Positions 11,101-21,800 of a stretch of 64,000 nt of DNA are shown one piece after another; the first letter of the stretch is position 1, and every line of letters begins with the position of its first letter. A program made the translations under genes and the position numbers. The notes beneath the pieces are model-generated. The model was not told where the DNA came from. It ran no database searches and saw nothing but the letters and a program-made list of their open reading frames with translations. The DNA is from Branchiostoma floridae (Eukaryota > Chordata > Leptocardii > Amphioxiformes > Branchiostomatidae): NCBI RefSeq assembly GCF_000003815.2, contig NC_049986.1, positions 5,450,686-5,514,685 of the forward strand, given 5' to 3'.

Positions 11101-14100
11101 TTCCTTTCCCTGTGGTTTTATTTTACAGTAAAAGAGAAAGGTGAGTTTTTATTTCCAGTTTGAAGCAATTCTGTGGTACAGTAGTAATATTTTTTTTCAA
11201 ACCAACTCATTGTTTGGGAGCCATTGTTCTAACTTTCCATTTGCTTAATCTTATATGAAAATACATTTTCATCAATGTCATGAAGTTCAGAATTTTGGAA
11301 AGATGGGCTGAAATGTTTGGCCGTCCCAACAAGCAACTTTATGTCTGTGAACAGAGGTGTAACAGTGGGGGGTTGAAGTAGTGCTAAATGACCACGCCAA
11401 ACGCCTGTCAGGCTTTTGGCTCACTCAGTTAGACGGCTAGTGTTGTGATCTGGAGGACTCGGGTTCGATTCCCGGGTCGATCACTGGGTATTTGTATACA
11501 AATGTATATGTATATTGTTTCTTTCTGTTCTACTTGCCCCTCTTTGTTGTTACATTGGCGCCCAATGTGACCCTGGTGGATAACAGGCCGGAGATGTGCC
11601 TGCCCACAGGGTGCTCGAACTCGGAGATTCGAGGACGAATCTTGAGAAGAAGAGGGGGAGTAGTGTAACAGTGGGGGGTTGAAGTAGTGCTAAATGACCA
11701 CGCCAAACGTCAGGCTTTTGGCTCAGTCATTTAGACTGCTGGTGTTGTGATCCTAAGGGCCCGGGTTCGATTCCCGGGTCGGTCAGGATATTTGTATATT
11801 TTGTTTATTTCTGTTCTACTCGCCCCTCTGACTTCTTACAGAGGGATGGGTCCTGGAGACAGCCCTGTAAAGGATATTCTTGTTTGGTTACTCACTTCTG
11901 GATCCTTTTCTCGATGACAGGCCTGGCAGTGTTCAGCCAATCATGAGCATCACATGCACCTGGGAACAACAAAATTATGTAAACTACAACAGGTTCAAAC
12001 CATGAAAATTCTTGGCGTCTTAATGCAGTATAACCTGAAGTGGAATGCCCACGTGGACTACATGTACTCTAAATCCAGTCAGCGTTTGTTCTTTCTCAGA
12101 AAACTCAAACACTTCCACATCGGAATTGATGACCTTGTGATCGTGTAAACCACCTACGTCCGTCCGATCATGGAGTATGCTGCACCGGTGTGGCATCCCG
12201 GACTGACAACATCCCTGTCCAACAAACTCGAGAGAATCCAACGCAGAGCAGTGCGGATAATCCTGGGAGCTAACTACACCAGCTATGCTGAAGCCTGCTC
12301 ACAGCTTGGCCTACCCTCACTTCACCATAGGCGTGAGAACTTGACACTTAAGTTTGCTAAGTCCCTTCTAACATCCAGCCAGTACCGTCATCTCCTGCCA
12401 CCGGACAGACAGAGTATTAGTGGCAGACAGACCCGCTCCTCAAACAGCTTGGACTTGGTTCATTGTAGAACAGAGCGATATAGAAACAGCGCCGTCCCAT
12501 ATATGACACGCTTGATCAACACATAGCCCATCAATGTATGATGTTGTTGTAAATAGCTCAAATTTACTTTTAACGACGGTGTTGCGTATTATTGTTTTGC
12601 ATTTTAAATTGTAATAAGTTGTATACTCCGCATTTGCTTATCCTATAATAATTTTTGTGTAAATAACATACAAAAGACTGTCAAGCAGTGCAATTCAGCC
12701 CTTTGGGCTGCAAGACCGCTTTTAATTTGTCATTCTTGTTGAATTGAATGAATAAACCAATCTACTACTACTACTACTACTACTACAAGCTATATGTAAA
12801 CAACAACAAATCAGTAACAAACAACAAACAAATGTCAACAACAAACCTTTCATAAAAGGTTCAATATCTTTACAAAACAAATTTGTGCTAAAATTTACAA
12901 AACCATGAATTAAGGTTGCACAATTAGACATGAAATATCTTTAAACATTAACTGCATACTAGTATATTGAATCTTACAAACAAGTGTATGCATGTTTAGT
13001 GATAATGATACAAGCAAACAACATAGCACTATCATGTAAACAGTGACACTAATTGCTACAATGTTACAAGTATGTAGACCCTAGGTCACGTGTGCTCAGA
13101 GTAATTGAATCACCACTCCTGATGAAGCTGGACGGATGAGCGACCAAAAATTTGAGGTGAGAGAATTTTGTGTTGAATGACAGTGAAAAACTTCAAAATG
13201 GATTATAGCAACACAGATGATCTCTCATGCTATTACAAGTATGTAGATGTACAAACCATATAAACTTCAACACAAAATTTACACATATTCAGAAAATGTC
13301 ACAATAAAGAGTTTTTACCTAGATCTATGGGCCCGTCCTTGAGTCCGTCCAGTTCGTACAGCCGTCCATCGATGGGGATGTAACCGACGAAGTGGTAAAC
13401 ATCATCGTCTTTACCTGCAGACTTCACGTCAAACTCAAACATCTGCTGTCTGTGGGGGATGGGGAGAGGTTTACAAAAATCAAAAACAACATTTTCTTGT
13501 TGAAGAGATTTATTAGTCATGTATTGAAAACAGTCAATAGAATTTTCATCTAACAGTTACTTTTTATCAAAGGTATACACAAGTAACTCCAAATTTTTTT
13601 AGATTTACGCATGTCTCGACCTAGTTTTTCACTCTTGGAGACTTGGTCACTCCGTGAACAAGATGGACTGATAGCCATTGAAAAGTGGCGGTACGTGTAC
13701 GTGTGTATACCTTTAATAAGAAGTCACTGTTAGATGAAAATTCTATCTAACATTTTCTTGATATGTTGATGAAGCTTAGACATTCAGGTAGTAAGATATC
13801 TTACATATAACAGTTACTCCAACAACTGGATATGATTTTAGGAATAGTCAGGAAATTGTCAGGTAGCATCTGCTACATTTTGTCAGTGACACTGACAAGA
13901 TCTGTTGCTAAGCAGGTGCTATGCCCTAAGTATAAATTGATATACAAAGTATGTGTTCACACATTTTAGAATAAGATAGTCCAATAGGAAACAAAATTAA
14001 GACAATGTCATGATAGGTTTTCTTCTTTAACAATGGCACAAGAAATTTTAAACTTTTTTGAGTCTTTATAATGTAATTCTAAGAAAAAAAGAGGATTACC

Positions 14101-17100
14101 TTGCAAAGCTGTTGTGTACATTCCTGATGACATCAGAGTTACTCAGACTCAGTCCCTTCATCTGGAAAGAAGGAAAAACAATAAAGAAATAAGCAACATT
14201 AGTTTCAAGTTCAAGATGACAAAAGGTTTAGCTTTGACTAGATCTCTTCTTGAGAAAAAAACTTTTACCACAAACAAGTGAACAATTACAAACTTATAAC
14301 TCAAACTGAATGTCCTGATGTAAATGTACAATTACAGTTTTCAGGAAGAGAACAATACTCTAAGCAAATTTTAGAAAATACAAGTTCCTTAGTGATTAAA
14401 ATGACCTAGCACAATACTTTCAAGAATAAAGGAATTTCTAACATTTTTAAACACTTTAAACAAATTTTAGATTGATAAGGGATGGAATCTTAGCTCGCAG
14501 TTTGATCAAAACATCATATCCATTTGAAAAAGCATCACTTACAGTTGCATCAAAGTGCTGAACAAACTCCTTGAAGTTTGCGAGTGTCTCTCCCAGCTCG
14601 ATGTCAGGGTGTCTGCAGTTCAGCAGCACACTCAGGATGGCCTGGGTCGCACACGCGTTGTTGATCACCTGGGGAGGAGGTTAGCGAAAATTATTATTAT
14701 TCAAAGAGTAAACTTGTTTGACACACACACACAGGGTTCGAGCCAGTATTTTATTTTAGCGTAATGCCTACTAATGCTAATGCAGGGCTCGAAATACTTT
14801 TTTCTGCATACCTGCACTGGTGCAGGTAACATTGAAAATTACCTGCACCAGACAAATTTTACCTGCACCACTCTGAATTTAGGAAATATGGATCATACTA
14901 AAATTGTTCAGGAACCATTGAGATTTTTCTTCTATACTCTATAGTTGGTAACAGTCAATGTAGTTAATAAGAATCCACATACACCTACATCATATGACCG
15001 TTATGTATAAAACCCAGTACATGGACCAGTGCAGGTTAGGTGTAGGTTGACATCAGAAATACCTGCACAGCTCCAATTTTACCTGCACTAACGTGCATAT
15101 GCAGGTAGTATTTCGAGCCCTGTAATGGTAAGGATGGTATGGAAGGGGGTGGGGTGGTCTTGGTCCTTCCAATGCACAGTGAGATTTTGAAAATGTACAG
15201 TAAAACGTTGGCATGATAAGGGTACCCGTGAGGAGACTTACTGTAACTCTTTTAACATCACATGTAATTTGAATGACTTTTTGGTCAGTTTGGATTGGCA
15301 TAAAAAATGATATCATCAGTTTTCACATTTGATTAGACAATTTTCAACAAGTTAAGGATAGATAGCAAAGTACCACTACGCTAGTTGAAAAGTAGCGTAG
15401 TGGTCTTCATTTTAGTGTGGTGATTGCAAATTATAGCGTAGTGGCCCCATAAATCTTTTGAGTCTATGTAATTCTAAGAAAAAAGATTATTGTTTACCTT
15501 GCAAAGCAAAGATTGGACTTGTTGGATTCTCAAGCTGAAAAAGCACATGATATTTCTACAAATGTTTCTCATACAGCATAAACAAGTTATACCAGTCTCT
15601 TCATTTCAGCACCATTTCTTGATGAAATACATCTGATCAGCACCACCTAGCTGCTAAGGGTGGTACTGCATGCCTACCTGTTTGGCAAAGAAGATATGAT
15701 CGAGTCTGGAGTCCTGGACGACAGAGCCGCTGGGTTCTTCCTCCTGCTGCCACTTAAACAGGAAAATCAACCCATGGACTGGCCTGCAGGAAAACATGAT
15801 TTAATGTTACTACAGAAATATGAAATCTTTAAGTTCACACTTCACTTCAACTGAAATTTCAACTTTCAATAACATCTGTCATGGCTAAGGGTGGGTACAG
15901 AAAATACAAGTACAGGTACGGTTCAGGTCCAGAGGATCAGGACCAGGTCCTGACTTGAACCTGGACCTGTGAAGACTTGTGAATGGGCGATACTATGGTC
16001 CATTTCGTTACAAAGGTATCTCTTTTTGGTGGAATATTCGGTGTCCGATGGCATTTTAAAATCCTATCTTCATTTATCATCCACACTTACTGCCTTGGTC
16101 TGTTTTAGACCAAGATTGACTGTAGAAACCTGGTAAAAATGACTATCAACTCTCCCCTACTTTGCTCTTGTTATTTTCTTTGACCTCAGTAAGCCCCAAC
16201 ACATGTGAAAGCCTGTTGGTAAAATCTGTACATTTTCTAATCAGTCTAGAATCTGGGCCACTGAGTACACTGTGGGAAAATTTGTACCGAGAGCTTATAA
16301 TTGTACACAAAACAACACAGAATCTGATTCACATTACACCAAGTGTTTGTCCTAGTTGCTATCCCATTTGAAGACCCATTTTCACATACAAACTTGTCCT
16401 TCTTTTCAAAATGCCAAATTTATCATCGTTTTTCTTCATTTCTGCATAACAATAGCAGTTCTAAATGGGAAGCTATCTAAACTATATTCAAGAAGACTGT
16501 ATTTGCTGGCCCAAATCTGAATTTTCCAAAGGAAGACAACAGATGTTGTTTGTTGATGTCATCAAGATTCGATACAGAGAAGTGACTTACTTGAGTTTGT
16601 CAAAGTTCTCCGGATCCAAACTCCAGATCTCCTCCACCTGTAGTCCCTTCACACCTGGAAAAATATTTACACTTCCAAGTCATTTGTCAATTGTCTTCAA
16701 GTTACCTGTATCATTTTAACTGTTGTCATTGTTCTAGGTTACTGTTGTCAAGTACATTAGATTCTCATATCTGCATGTTCAAAAACGAGGCATAAAAAAC
16801 ATAATCCCTGTACATCTAGGAAGAGGTTGTCACTTTGCACAGCTCATCAACTGAAACAACATAAGAAGTGTTGGACAGTCCATGTTGCACTATTGGTTAG
16901 TGGTCCTGCTTTTTGCACACAGTATAAACCATCAGATCGTCCTTTGGGGGGAATTTGGTCACAAATATGATATACCGGTATTGGCTGCCTCAGGCATTAA
17001 ACCTAGATGCACTCTAACACGCATTCTGTTCCCTCGCTGATTACTCATAAGTATAATCTATTGTGTAGCGTTAGATCAAGTATAAGAAACATGCACAATA

Positions 17101-18393
17101 TGTTATATTTTGTATTCCGGTCTGCCTAAATACCACAAACGACCACAAACGACTCGGAAATACCACAAACAACCACAAACGACTCTAGTATGAAGTGTAT
17201 ATGGGTATAAGACCTTGTGTGGCGCTCTGGAGACATTGTTTACACATTTATGAATTTAAAAAACGCAGCAAGTCCTGCGTATTCACCAGTTATTTCAAGT
17301 TAGTCCGCCGGTTTCAAGATCGAAGCGATTCTCGGTCGCCATGTTGGATCGCCCGTGCTAGGAGTCTGCATGGGGAAGTTCTCAATACCTTCCACGGCTC
17401 CATAGACGACAGGACGATAAAACTATGGACGCTGTTGGTTCATAGATTATAGCATGGCACTATTCTATCATTGTCAACTTATAAAACTTGTATACTAAGT
17501 GTTTTTCAGCCTCAATGCAAGCACGCATTCATTGACAGCGCAGAATCGCTTCGATCTTGAAACCGGCGGACTAACTTGAAATAACTGGTGAATACGCAGG
17601 ACTTGCTGTATTTTTTAAATTCATACTAGTAAATGTGTAAACAATGTGTTATATGTCTCCAGAGCGCCACACAAGGTCTTTGACCCATATACGCTGCATA
17701 CTAGTACTAGAGTCGTTTGTGGTCGTTTGTGGTATTTCCGAGTCGTTTGTGGTCGTTTGTGGTATTTAGGCACACCCTTTGTATTCAGATTACTGTTTCA
17801 CATCCTTTTCCTATCTAATGAAAGTTTGAAATTTTCAATGATCAATGTAATGTTCTTCAAACATTCGTACGTTGGTTCAAATTATGCAGTAAATAATCGT
17901 CATAACAGAAGCCACTTACACCCTTTTCCACTTTCAATGAATAAAATTCAAAAATAATTTTTTTTCAGGAAAACTTCAATTATTTGTGAAAATCTTACTT
18001 CCTGAAATGTGTATAGAATAGGCTGATTGGGTTACTTTTGCAGGACATGATTTGATGTTAAGACGCAGATTATACCAGCCTGGATACGTGTAAGATTTCT
18101 TTCAAAGAAACAATCAGACTAGTTCGTGTTGTTGTTGACAGAAGAACACACGTGTGCTTCCTCAAAGGTATGCGTTCTCACAAACCATGTCCGCCCCCCT
18201 CCCATCCTCACGCAGAAATTTCACACAGTTTTCACAGACTGTTACAAGAAATCTGCAAAAATCGCACGCAGTGTTGTACTTAAACTTCTGAGGCAACGTA
18301 TGGAACATTTGGATACCTACCAAAACCCTTAATGAGCTCAGTAAACACGCCAGGGTCACTCTCGATCAGGCACCACTCGCCACCGTCCGACAT
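8149..18393 (-). CDS. UCHL5: Ubiquitin carboxyl-terminal hydrolase isozyme L5 (UCH37), complete
   Basis: Cysteine deubiquitinase that trims ubiquitin chains at the 19S proteasome (through RPN13) and also sits in INO80. Exons, 5' to 3' on the minus strand: 18321-18393, 16591-16654, 15678-15783, 14543-14668, 14100-14161, 13319-13449, 11896-11959, 10805-10916, 9874-9975, 8917-9015, 8149-8217. They join to 1008 nt, 335 aa plus stop (human 329). It opens with [20 protein letters not shown]. The UCH catalytic set is intact: Q81, C87 in NNACATQA, H163 in VYHFVGY and D178 in YELDG, each one residue before its human counterpart. The C-terminal ULD/KEKE-like tail ([14 protein letters not shown], then a Lys-rich end) is present. 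It shares a promoter region with PPP6C. Exon 7 lies between a miniature LTR element and a LINE fragment. Confidence 0.97.
8548..8657. repeat. Minisatellite, 18-19 bp unit, six copies
   Basis: Unit AAGGCATTCTAAATCAAC, alternating with a variant ending ATCTAGC, repeated six times in the last UCHL5 intron. The last copy has AAGACATT. Confidence 0.9.
10361..10746. mobile_element. CAGGGTTCTCCCCAG MITE (copy 1), TSD TGTGT
   Basis: Left end CAGGGTTCTCCCCAGAATTT; right end is the imperfect inverse, finishing GGGGAGGACTCTG. It is flanked by the direct repeat TGTGT (10356-10360 and 10747-10751). The same family lies at 45670-46018 and 48345-48732. CAGGG termini with 5-bp duplications fit a hAT-type non-autonomous element; the superfamily is an inference. 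It lies in a UCHL5 intron. Confidence 0.85.
11358..11840 (+). mobile_element. Miniature LTR retrotransposon (TRIM-like) with tRNA-like module in each LTR
   Basis: LTR1 11358-11554 (197 bp) and LTR2 11664-11840 (177 bp) both start TGTAACAGTGGGG and end TTACA. Directly after LTR1 is TTGGCGCCCAATGTGACC, a primer binding site close to the tRNA-Lys(1,2) type used by retroelements. Directly before LTR2 is a polypurine tract (AGAAGAAGAGGGGGAGTAG). The internal region is only 109 bp, with no coding capacity. The element is flanked by the 4-bp direct repeat GAGG (11354-11357 and 11841-11844). Each LTR carries a tRNA-like block with an A box (TTGGCTCAGTCA-type) and a perfect B box GGTTCGATTCC in a GC-rich T-arm-like stem. 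It sits 55 bp beyond UCHL5 exon 7, on the strand opposite to the gene. Confidence 0.85.
11425..11492 (+). other. tRNA-like Pol III module in LTR1
   Basis: GGCTCACTCAGTTAGACGG resembles a tRNA D arm with A box; GGGTTCGATTCCCGGG resembles a T arm with B box. The equivalent block in LTR2 is about 11716-11785. There is no matching 7-bp acceptor stem, so this is a tRNA-like promoter, not a tRNA gene. Confidence 0.7.
11962..12790 (+). pseudogene. CR1-like LINE ORF2 C-terminal fragment with (TAC)n tail
   Basis: A 5'-truncated non-LTR retrotransposon. One frame gives [19 protein letters not shown], a stop (TAA 12146-12148), then [18 protein letters not shown] and [13 protein letters not shown], to a stop at 12524-12526. 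These blocks are typical of the region after the reverse transcriptase in CR1/jockey-type ORF2 proteins. The two halves are in the same frame, so a single nonsense change separates them. The 3' end runs to a CTA/TAC microsatellite at about 12763-12788, a usual CR1 tail. The fragment begins within a few bases of the UCHL5 exon 7 acceptor and is antisense to the gene. Confidence 0.85.
13538..13745. mobile_element. Palindromic MITE with TA-flanked TIRs
   Basis: Terminal inverted repeats begin TAGAATTTTCATCTAACAGT and end in the inverse, GATGAAAATTCTA. They extend about 40 bp through GGTATACAC/GTGTATACC. The TA at each end fits a Tc1/mariner-type TA target. It lies in the UCHL5 intron before exon 6. 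Confidence 0.8.
14732..15446 (-). mobile_element. CAGGGTTCTAGC MITE family B, truncated and interrupted
   Basis: Starts CAGGGTTCGAGCCAG and then resumes after 15122 with GGATGGTATGGAAGGGGGTGG. It matches, in reverse complement, the complete element at 50175-50506, including the tandem CTACGCTA / TAGCGTAGTGG motif near 15380-15445. The distal terminus is missing. It is interrupted by a different MITE at 14783-15122. Confidence 0.75.
14783..15122 (+). mobile_element. CAGGGCTCGAAATAC MITE family A (copy 1), TSD TAATG
   Basis: 340 bp with inverted ends CAGGGCTCGAAATAC / GTATTTCGAGCCCTG and internal ACCTGCAC motifs. The direct repeat TAATG flanks it on both sides. It is inserted into the family B element. 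Other copies: 21249-21424 (TSD TGTAT) and 47752-48101 (TSD CTGGT). Confidence 0.9.
15453..15512 (-). repeat. Decoy copy of the UCHL5 exon 5 donor region
   Basis: About 60 bp (TTTTGAGTCTATGTAATTCT through TTTACCTTGCAAAGC) is nearly the same as 14055-14110, which holds the end of UCHL5 exon 5 and its 5' splice site. It lies about 1.4 kb away in the intron between exons 3 and 4. On the minus strand it keeps the exonic GCTTTGCAAG and a GT donor. Confidence 0.75.
17121..17774. mobile_element. Fold-back element with about 250-bp inverted arms
   Basis: The arms start TGCCTAAATACCACAAACGA and contain a tandem ACCACAAACGACC motif. They then run inward through GACCTTGTGTGGCGCTCTGG and CCGGTTTCAAGATCGAAGCG, with the inverse at 17535-17772. 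The loop is about 17345-17520 and looks unique. It lies in UCHL5 intron 1. No clear target duplication was found. Confidence 0.85.
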
Positions 18394-18896
18394 GTTGAAT
18401 CCCGCGCTGTGTCACTCATGGACAGTACAAGGGCGCCCCCTAACGGTTTCGTTTCGACATGCAAGGCAGCTGCAACGCTTGATGTTGTGTTTTCTTCTGA
18501 TAGTGAGACGAATGAAAGGTAGAATCAAAACAGGGTCTTTTTACAACGTTTTTGATCTCGATAGGATACGGTTTAATGGTTTCAATTCCACCAAATTTCC
18601 CTTGCATCAGCTGCATTTATTTCACAGACAGTGCAAGCACGCCACCTGGCAGATCTTGTCAGGAATGCAAGATATGTCATGATCATGATTTTCGGTAAAT
18701 TTGTTGTTTTACTGCCAATGTCAGGTCATAAGATTTTGTCCTACGTTGTCAACGTATTTATAATACATAATACTTTAATAAAGAAATCGTTTTTCAGATG
18801 ATTTTTGCTGTAAACGACGAAAAACCGGCGCCAAAGTGTGGATTGGGGTCATGAACAATCCCACAATTCCATACGCGGAAAGAGGAAGACCGAAAA
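18394..18896. promoter_or_regulatory. Shared head-to-head promoter region UCHL5/PPP6C
   Basis: 503 bp separate the two start codons, which point away from each other, so both promoters and 5'UTRs must lie here or in untranslated leader exons. No TATA box is obvious at a sensible distance. The arrangement fits a bidirectional housekeeping promoter; transcription starts cannot be read from sequence. Confidence 0.6.
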
Positions 18897-21800
18897 ATGA
18901 CGTTGGACGTAGATGTGTGGATTGAGATCGCCAAACAGTGCAAATATCTCCCTGAAAATGACCTGAAGGTAACAATTATTGCTTCTTATACCACCCAGTT
19001 ACTACAGGGAAGGTTAAAGAGGCAAAACGATTGACGTTCCGTTGAAATGTACGAAGTTTCGTCCAGTCACTTGAGGCGAGGGGAGGGGGGCGAAACTTAT
19101 GTTCACAAAATTGGTCGCCAAAAATTAGGTAACTGACTGATAAAATAGGGTTGCAACAGTCACATGTAAGGCAAGTTTTCCTGTACATGTTATATTTTGT
19201 ACAGAAAAGTATTCTGCGTGTTAAGGAAATGGCTATGTAGCTGTGCATATTACGTTTTAGTTTCTGATATCAAAGTGTAACGTCGTTAATTTATAACGCT
19301 GAGTGTGCCAAACAGGCTATTGACACACCGAGATGCCAACCAGCCAATCACAGCTTGTAACATGATTTTTCCCGACATTATTTTACACAAGCAACAGTTG
19401 ATTAGACATTGTTCGGAAGATTAGACATTGGAATCTTTGAATCTTCGAATGAACAGACGTATTCAAGTTATGCCCTACAATTTGGATACCTGTTAATGCC
19501 AGCAAATGTTTATGTTGGCCTTAGCGTAGTGGGGAGAGCGTTGACCCACAAAACCATGTTACCAGTTCCAACCCCAGTTCGAGTCCGCGCTGGAATTTTT
19601 TTTTTTCAATTGTCCTTTTACCTTTTTAAAAAATCCATACAAGAATATTTTCGTCTTGCAACCAGAACCATCAAAACCCACCCTTGGGACTTTTTGGTCT
19701 GCATTTTCAAAAGTGCATGTTTAGGTACGTTTATTTTTTTCAGCCGCAGATCGGCAGAATCCACCCGCTACGCAATCTTATTTCGGAAGTTTTGAGGCCG
19801 CAAATTCTCCCAAACGGCAGGAAATCGTCAGTAAACACAGCTGAAAACGTGTTCCAAAACCGAGCCAACATGATCACATGCGGTGTTTGACACACTGGGT
19901 GTGTCAATAGCCTCGCCCTATTTATAATTTTCTTCCACAGAAACTGTGTGACTATGTATGTGAGTTGTTACTGGAGGAGTCTAATGTCCAGCCAGTGTCC
20001 ACACCAGTCACAGTATGTGGGGACATACATGGACAGGTCAGTGATGGGGTCTCTTTTTTTGTGTGTAGAAGTACTAACAGCAAAATGTATGACACACAGA
20101 CAGAATTAAGATACATGACGTTATAACTTATATTTGCCAGTAGAGCCTAGAGAGTGGTATCAAACCATATGTTACACTTTTTATAAAGAAAAGACAGGCT
20201 GTCCTTCATCATAATCTTTGGTACTTCCAAACGAGCCATATGCATATGGAAGATTATAATCAGCAGCTTTTGGGCATCCCAGTGATTGTTTTCCATGTTT
20301 TTGTTTTTTCTTGACAAAGCCTAGTTCCACATTAATCCAGAATAATGTTATCAGCATTTGGGAAAGAGTATGGAAGTTGAACAGACACCACTACCAGTGG
20401 ACTAGCTCCCTGCAGTAGTGATTGCGTTGTGTGGCCCAGGGCTAAGGAAACAGAGATGGGCGCCGCCCTATGCGCCATCAGGCACGGGAAGGGTTTAACT
20501 TTAACTTATCTGTTCTCCACCCACCAGTTCTATGACCTGGGTGAGCTGTTCCGCACAGGAGGCCAGATCCCTGACACAAACTACATCTTCATGGTGAGAC
20601 ATTTTATATGTTCCTACAATTTAGTCTTTTTTAAATTCAAATTCTTAAACACATTGAATTAAGGGGTAAAAATCTACTACGTGTATGTGGGATTCTGATG
20701 TGTTGTGTTATATTTTTCCATCCAGGGTGATTTTGTAGACAGAGGCTACTACAGTCTGGAGACTTTCACATGGCTTCTGACACTGAAAGCAAAGTGAGTG
20801 GGTCCTACAGCTTGTCTCTAGAGCTGTAGCTCTGTCTGTTTTTGTGTCAGTTTTTCTGGGAAGATTTTCATTGAAAGATGTATCCGTCAATTGATTTTTA
20901 AAAGTTTTTCCTCCATTTTGGGAAATGCTTTGAGCATGTGTGCCCATTGCATCTATGCTGCCCTGTGCCATATGCTTCTGAAGATAAAGCCATAAATAAC
21001 ACCAAGATAAGGGCACCTGCACAATATGCATTATTAGGATGATGGTTATTCTTAAACCTTTGAATACAATGTTGTTTCTTTCCTGCCCCCCTCCCCACCC
21101 AGATGGCCTGACCGTATCACCCTGCTGAGAGGAAACCATGAGAGCAGGCAGATTACACAAGTTTACGGCTTCTATGGTATGTCTGGTTGTCAAAATAAAC
21201 TAATATCACTAAGTTAATTATCCGATTTGACAGTCAAAAATCATGTATCAGGGGTCAAAATACCACCTGCATATGCAGGTAAGTGCAGATAAAATTGGAG
21301 CTGTGCACGTAAAAATTACAGGTGGTGCAGGTAAAAGTTGTCTGGTGCATGTAACTTATTTTTTGTAAGTTTCAATGTTACCTGCAACAGTACAGGTATG
21401 CAGAAAAACAAATTTTGAGCCCTGTGTATATATTTTACAAGTAAGGTGTCAAATAAGGTTTCAGATGTGGTATACAAACGTAGTTTAGTTGGATTTTGAC
21501 GTTTTCTGCATTGTGAATTTTTCCCTTTCAGACGAGTGCCAGACTAAGTATGGTAATGCAAATGCCTGGAGGTACTGTACCAAGGTGTTTGATCTGCTCA
21601 CAGTGGCAGCAGTAAGTATCCGTCTCAAATAAACTCCTCTGTACTTGTCTTGCCCAGATTTACAAGTCAAGCTATTCCAATAGTTTTATTGTTCTTTATG
21701 CAGACACAATTACACCTGTAACTGCTTATTTGTGTAACTAGACTCCCATGGGTATTTATCCAAATTGGGATAGTCATTTGATACTAGTACTTTGCAGTGT

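Noticed and set aside
11425-11785. Two functional tRNA genes
   Set aside because: T-arm and B box are convincing, but no paired acceptor stem or anticodon arm is evident, and both lie inside LTR-like direct repeats.
18381-18960. Frame 18332-18682 (+) as a gene in the UCHL5/PPP6C promoter region
   Set aside because: It overlaps UCHL5 exon 1 in antisense and has no recognisable domain.
20708-21193. 161-codon minus-strand frame over PPP6C exons 4-5
   Set aside because: It is the antisense shadow of conserved PPP6C exons and shows no similarity to a known protein.
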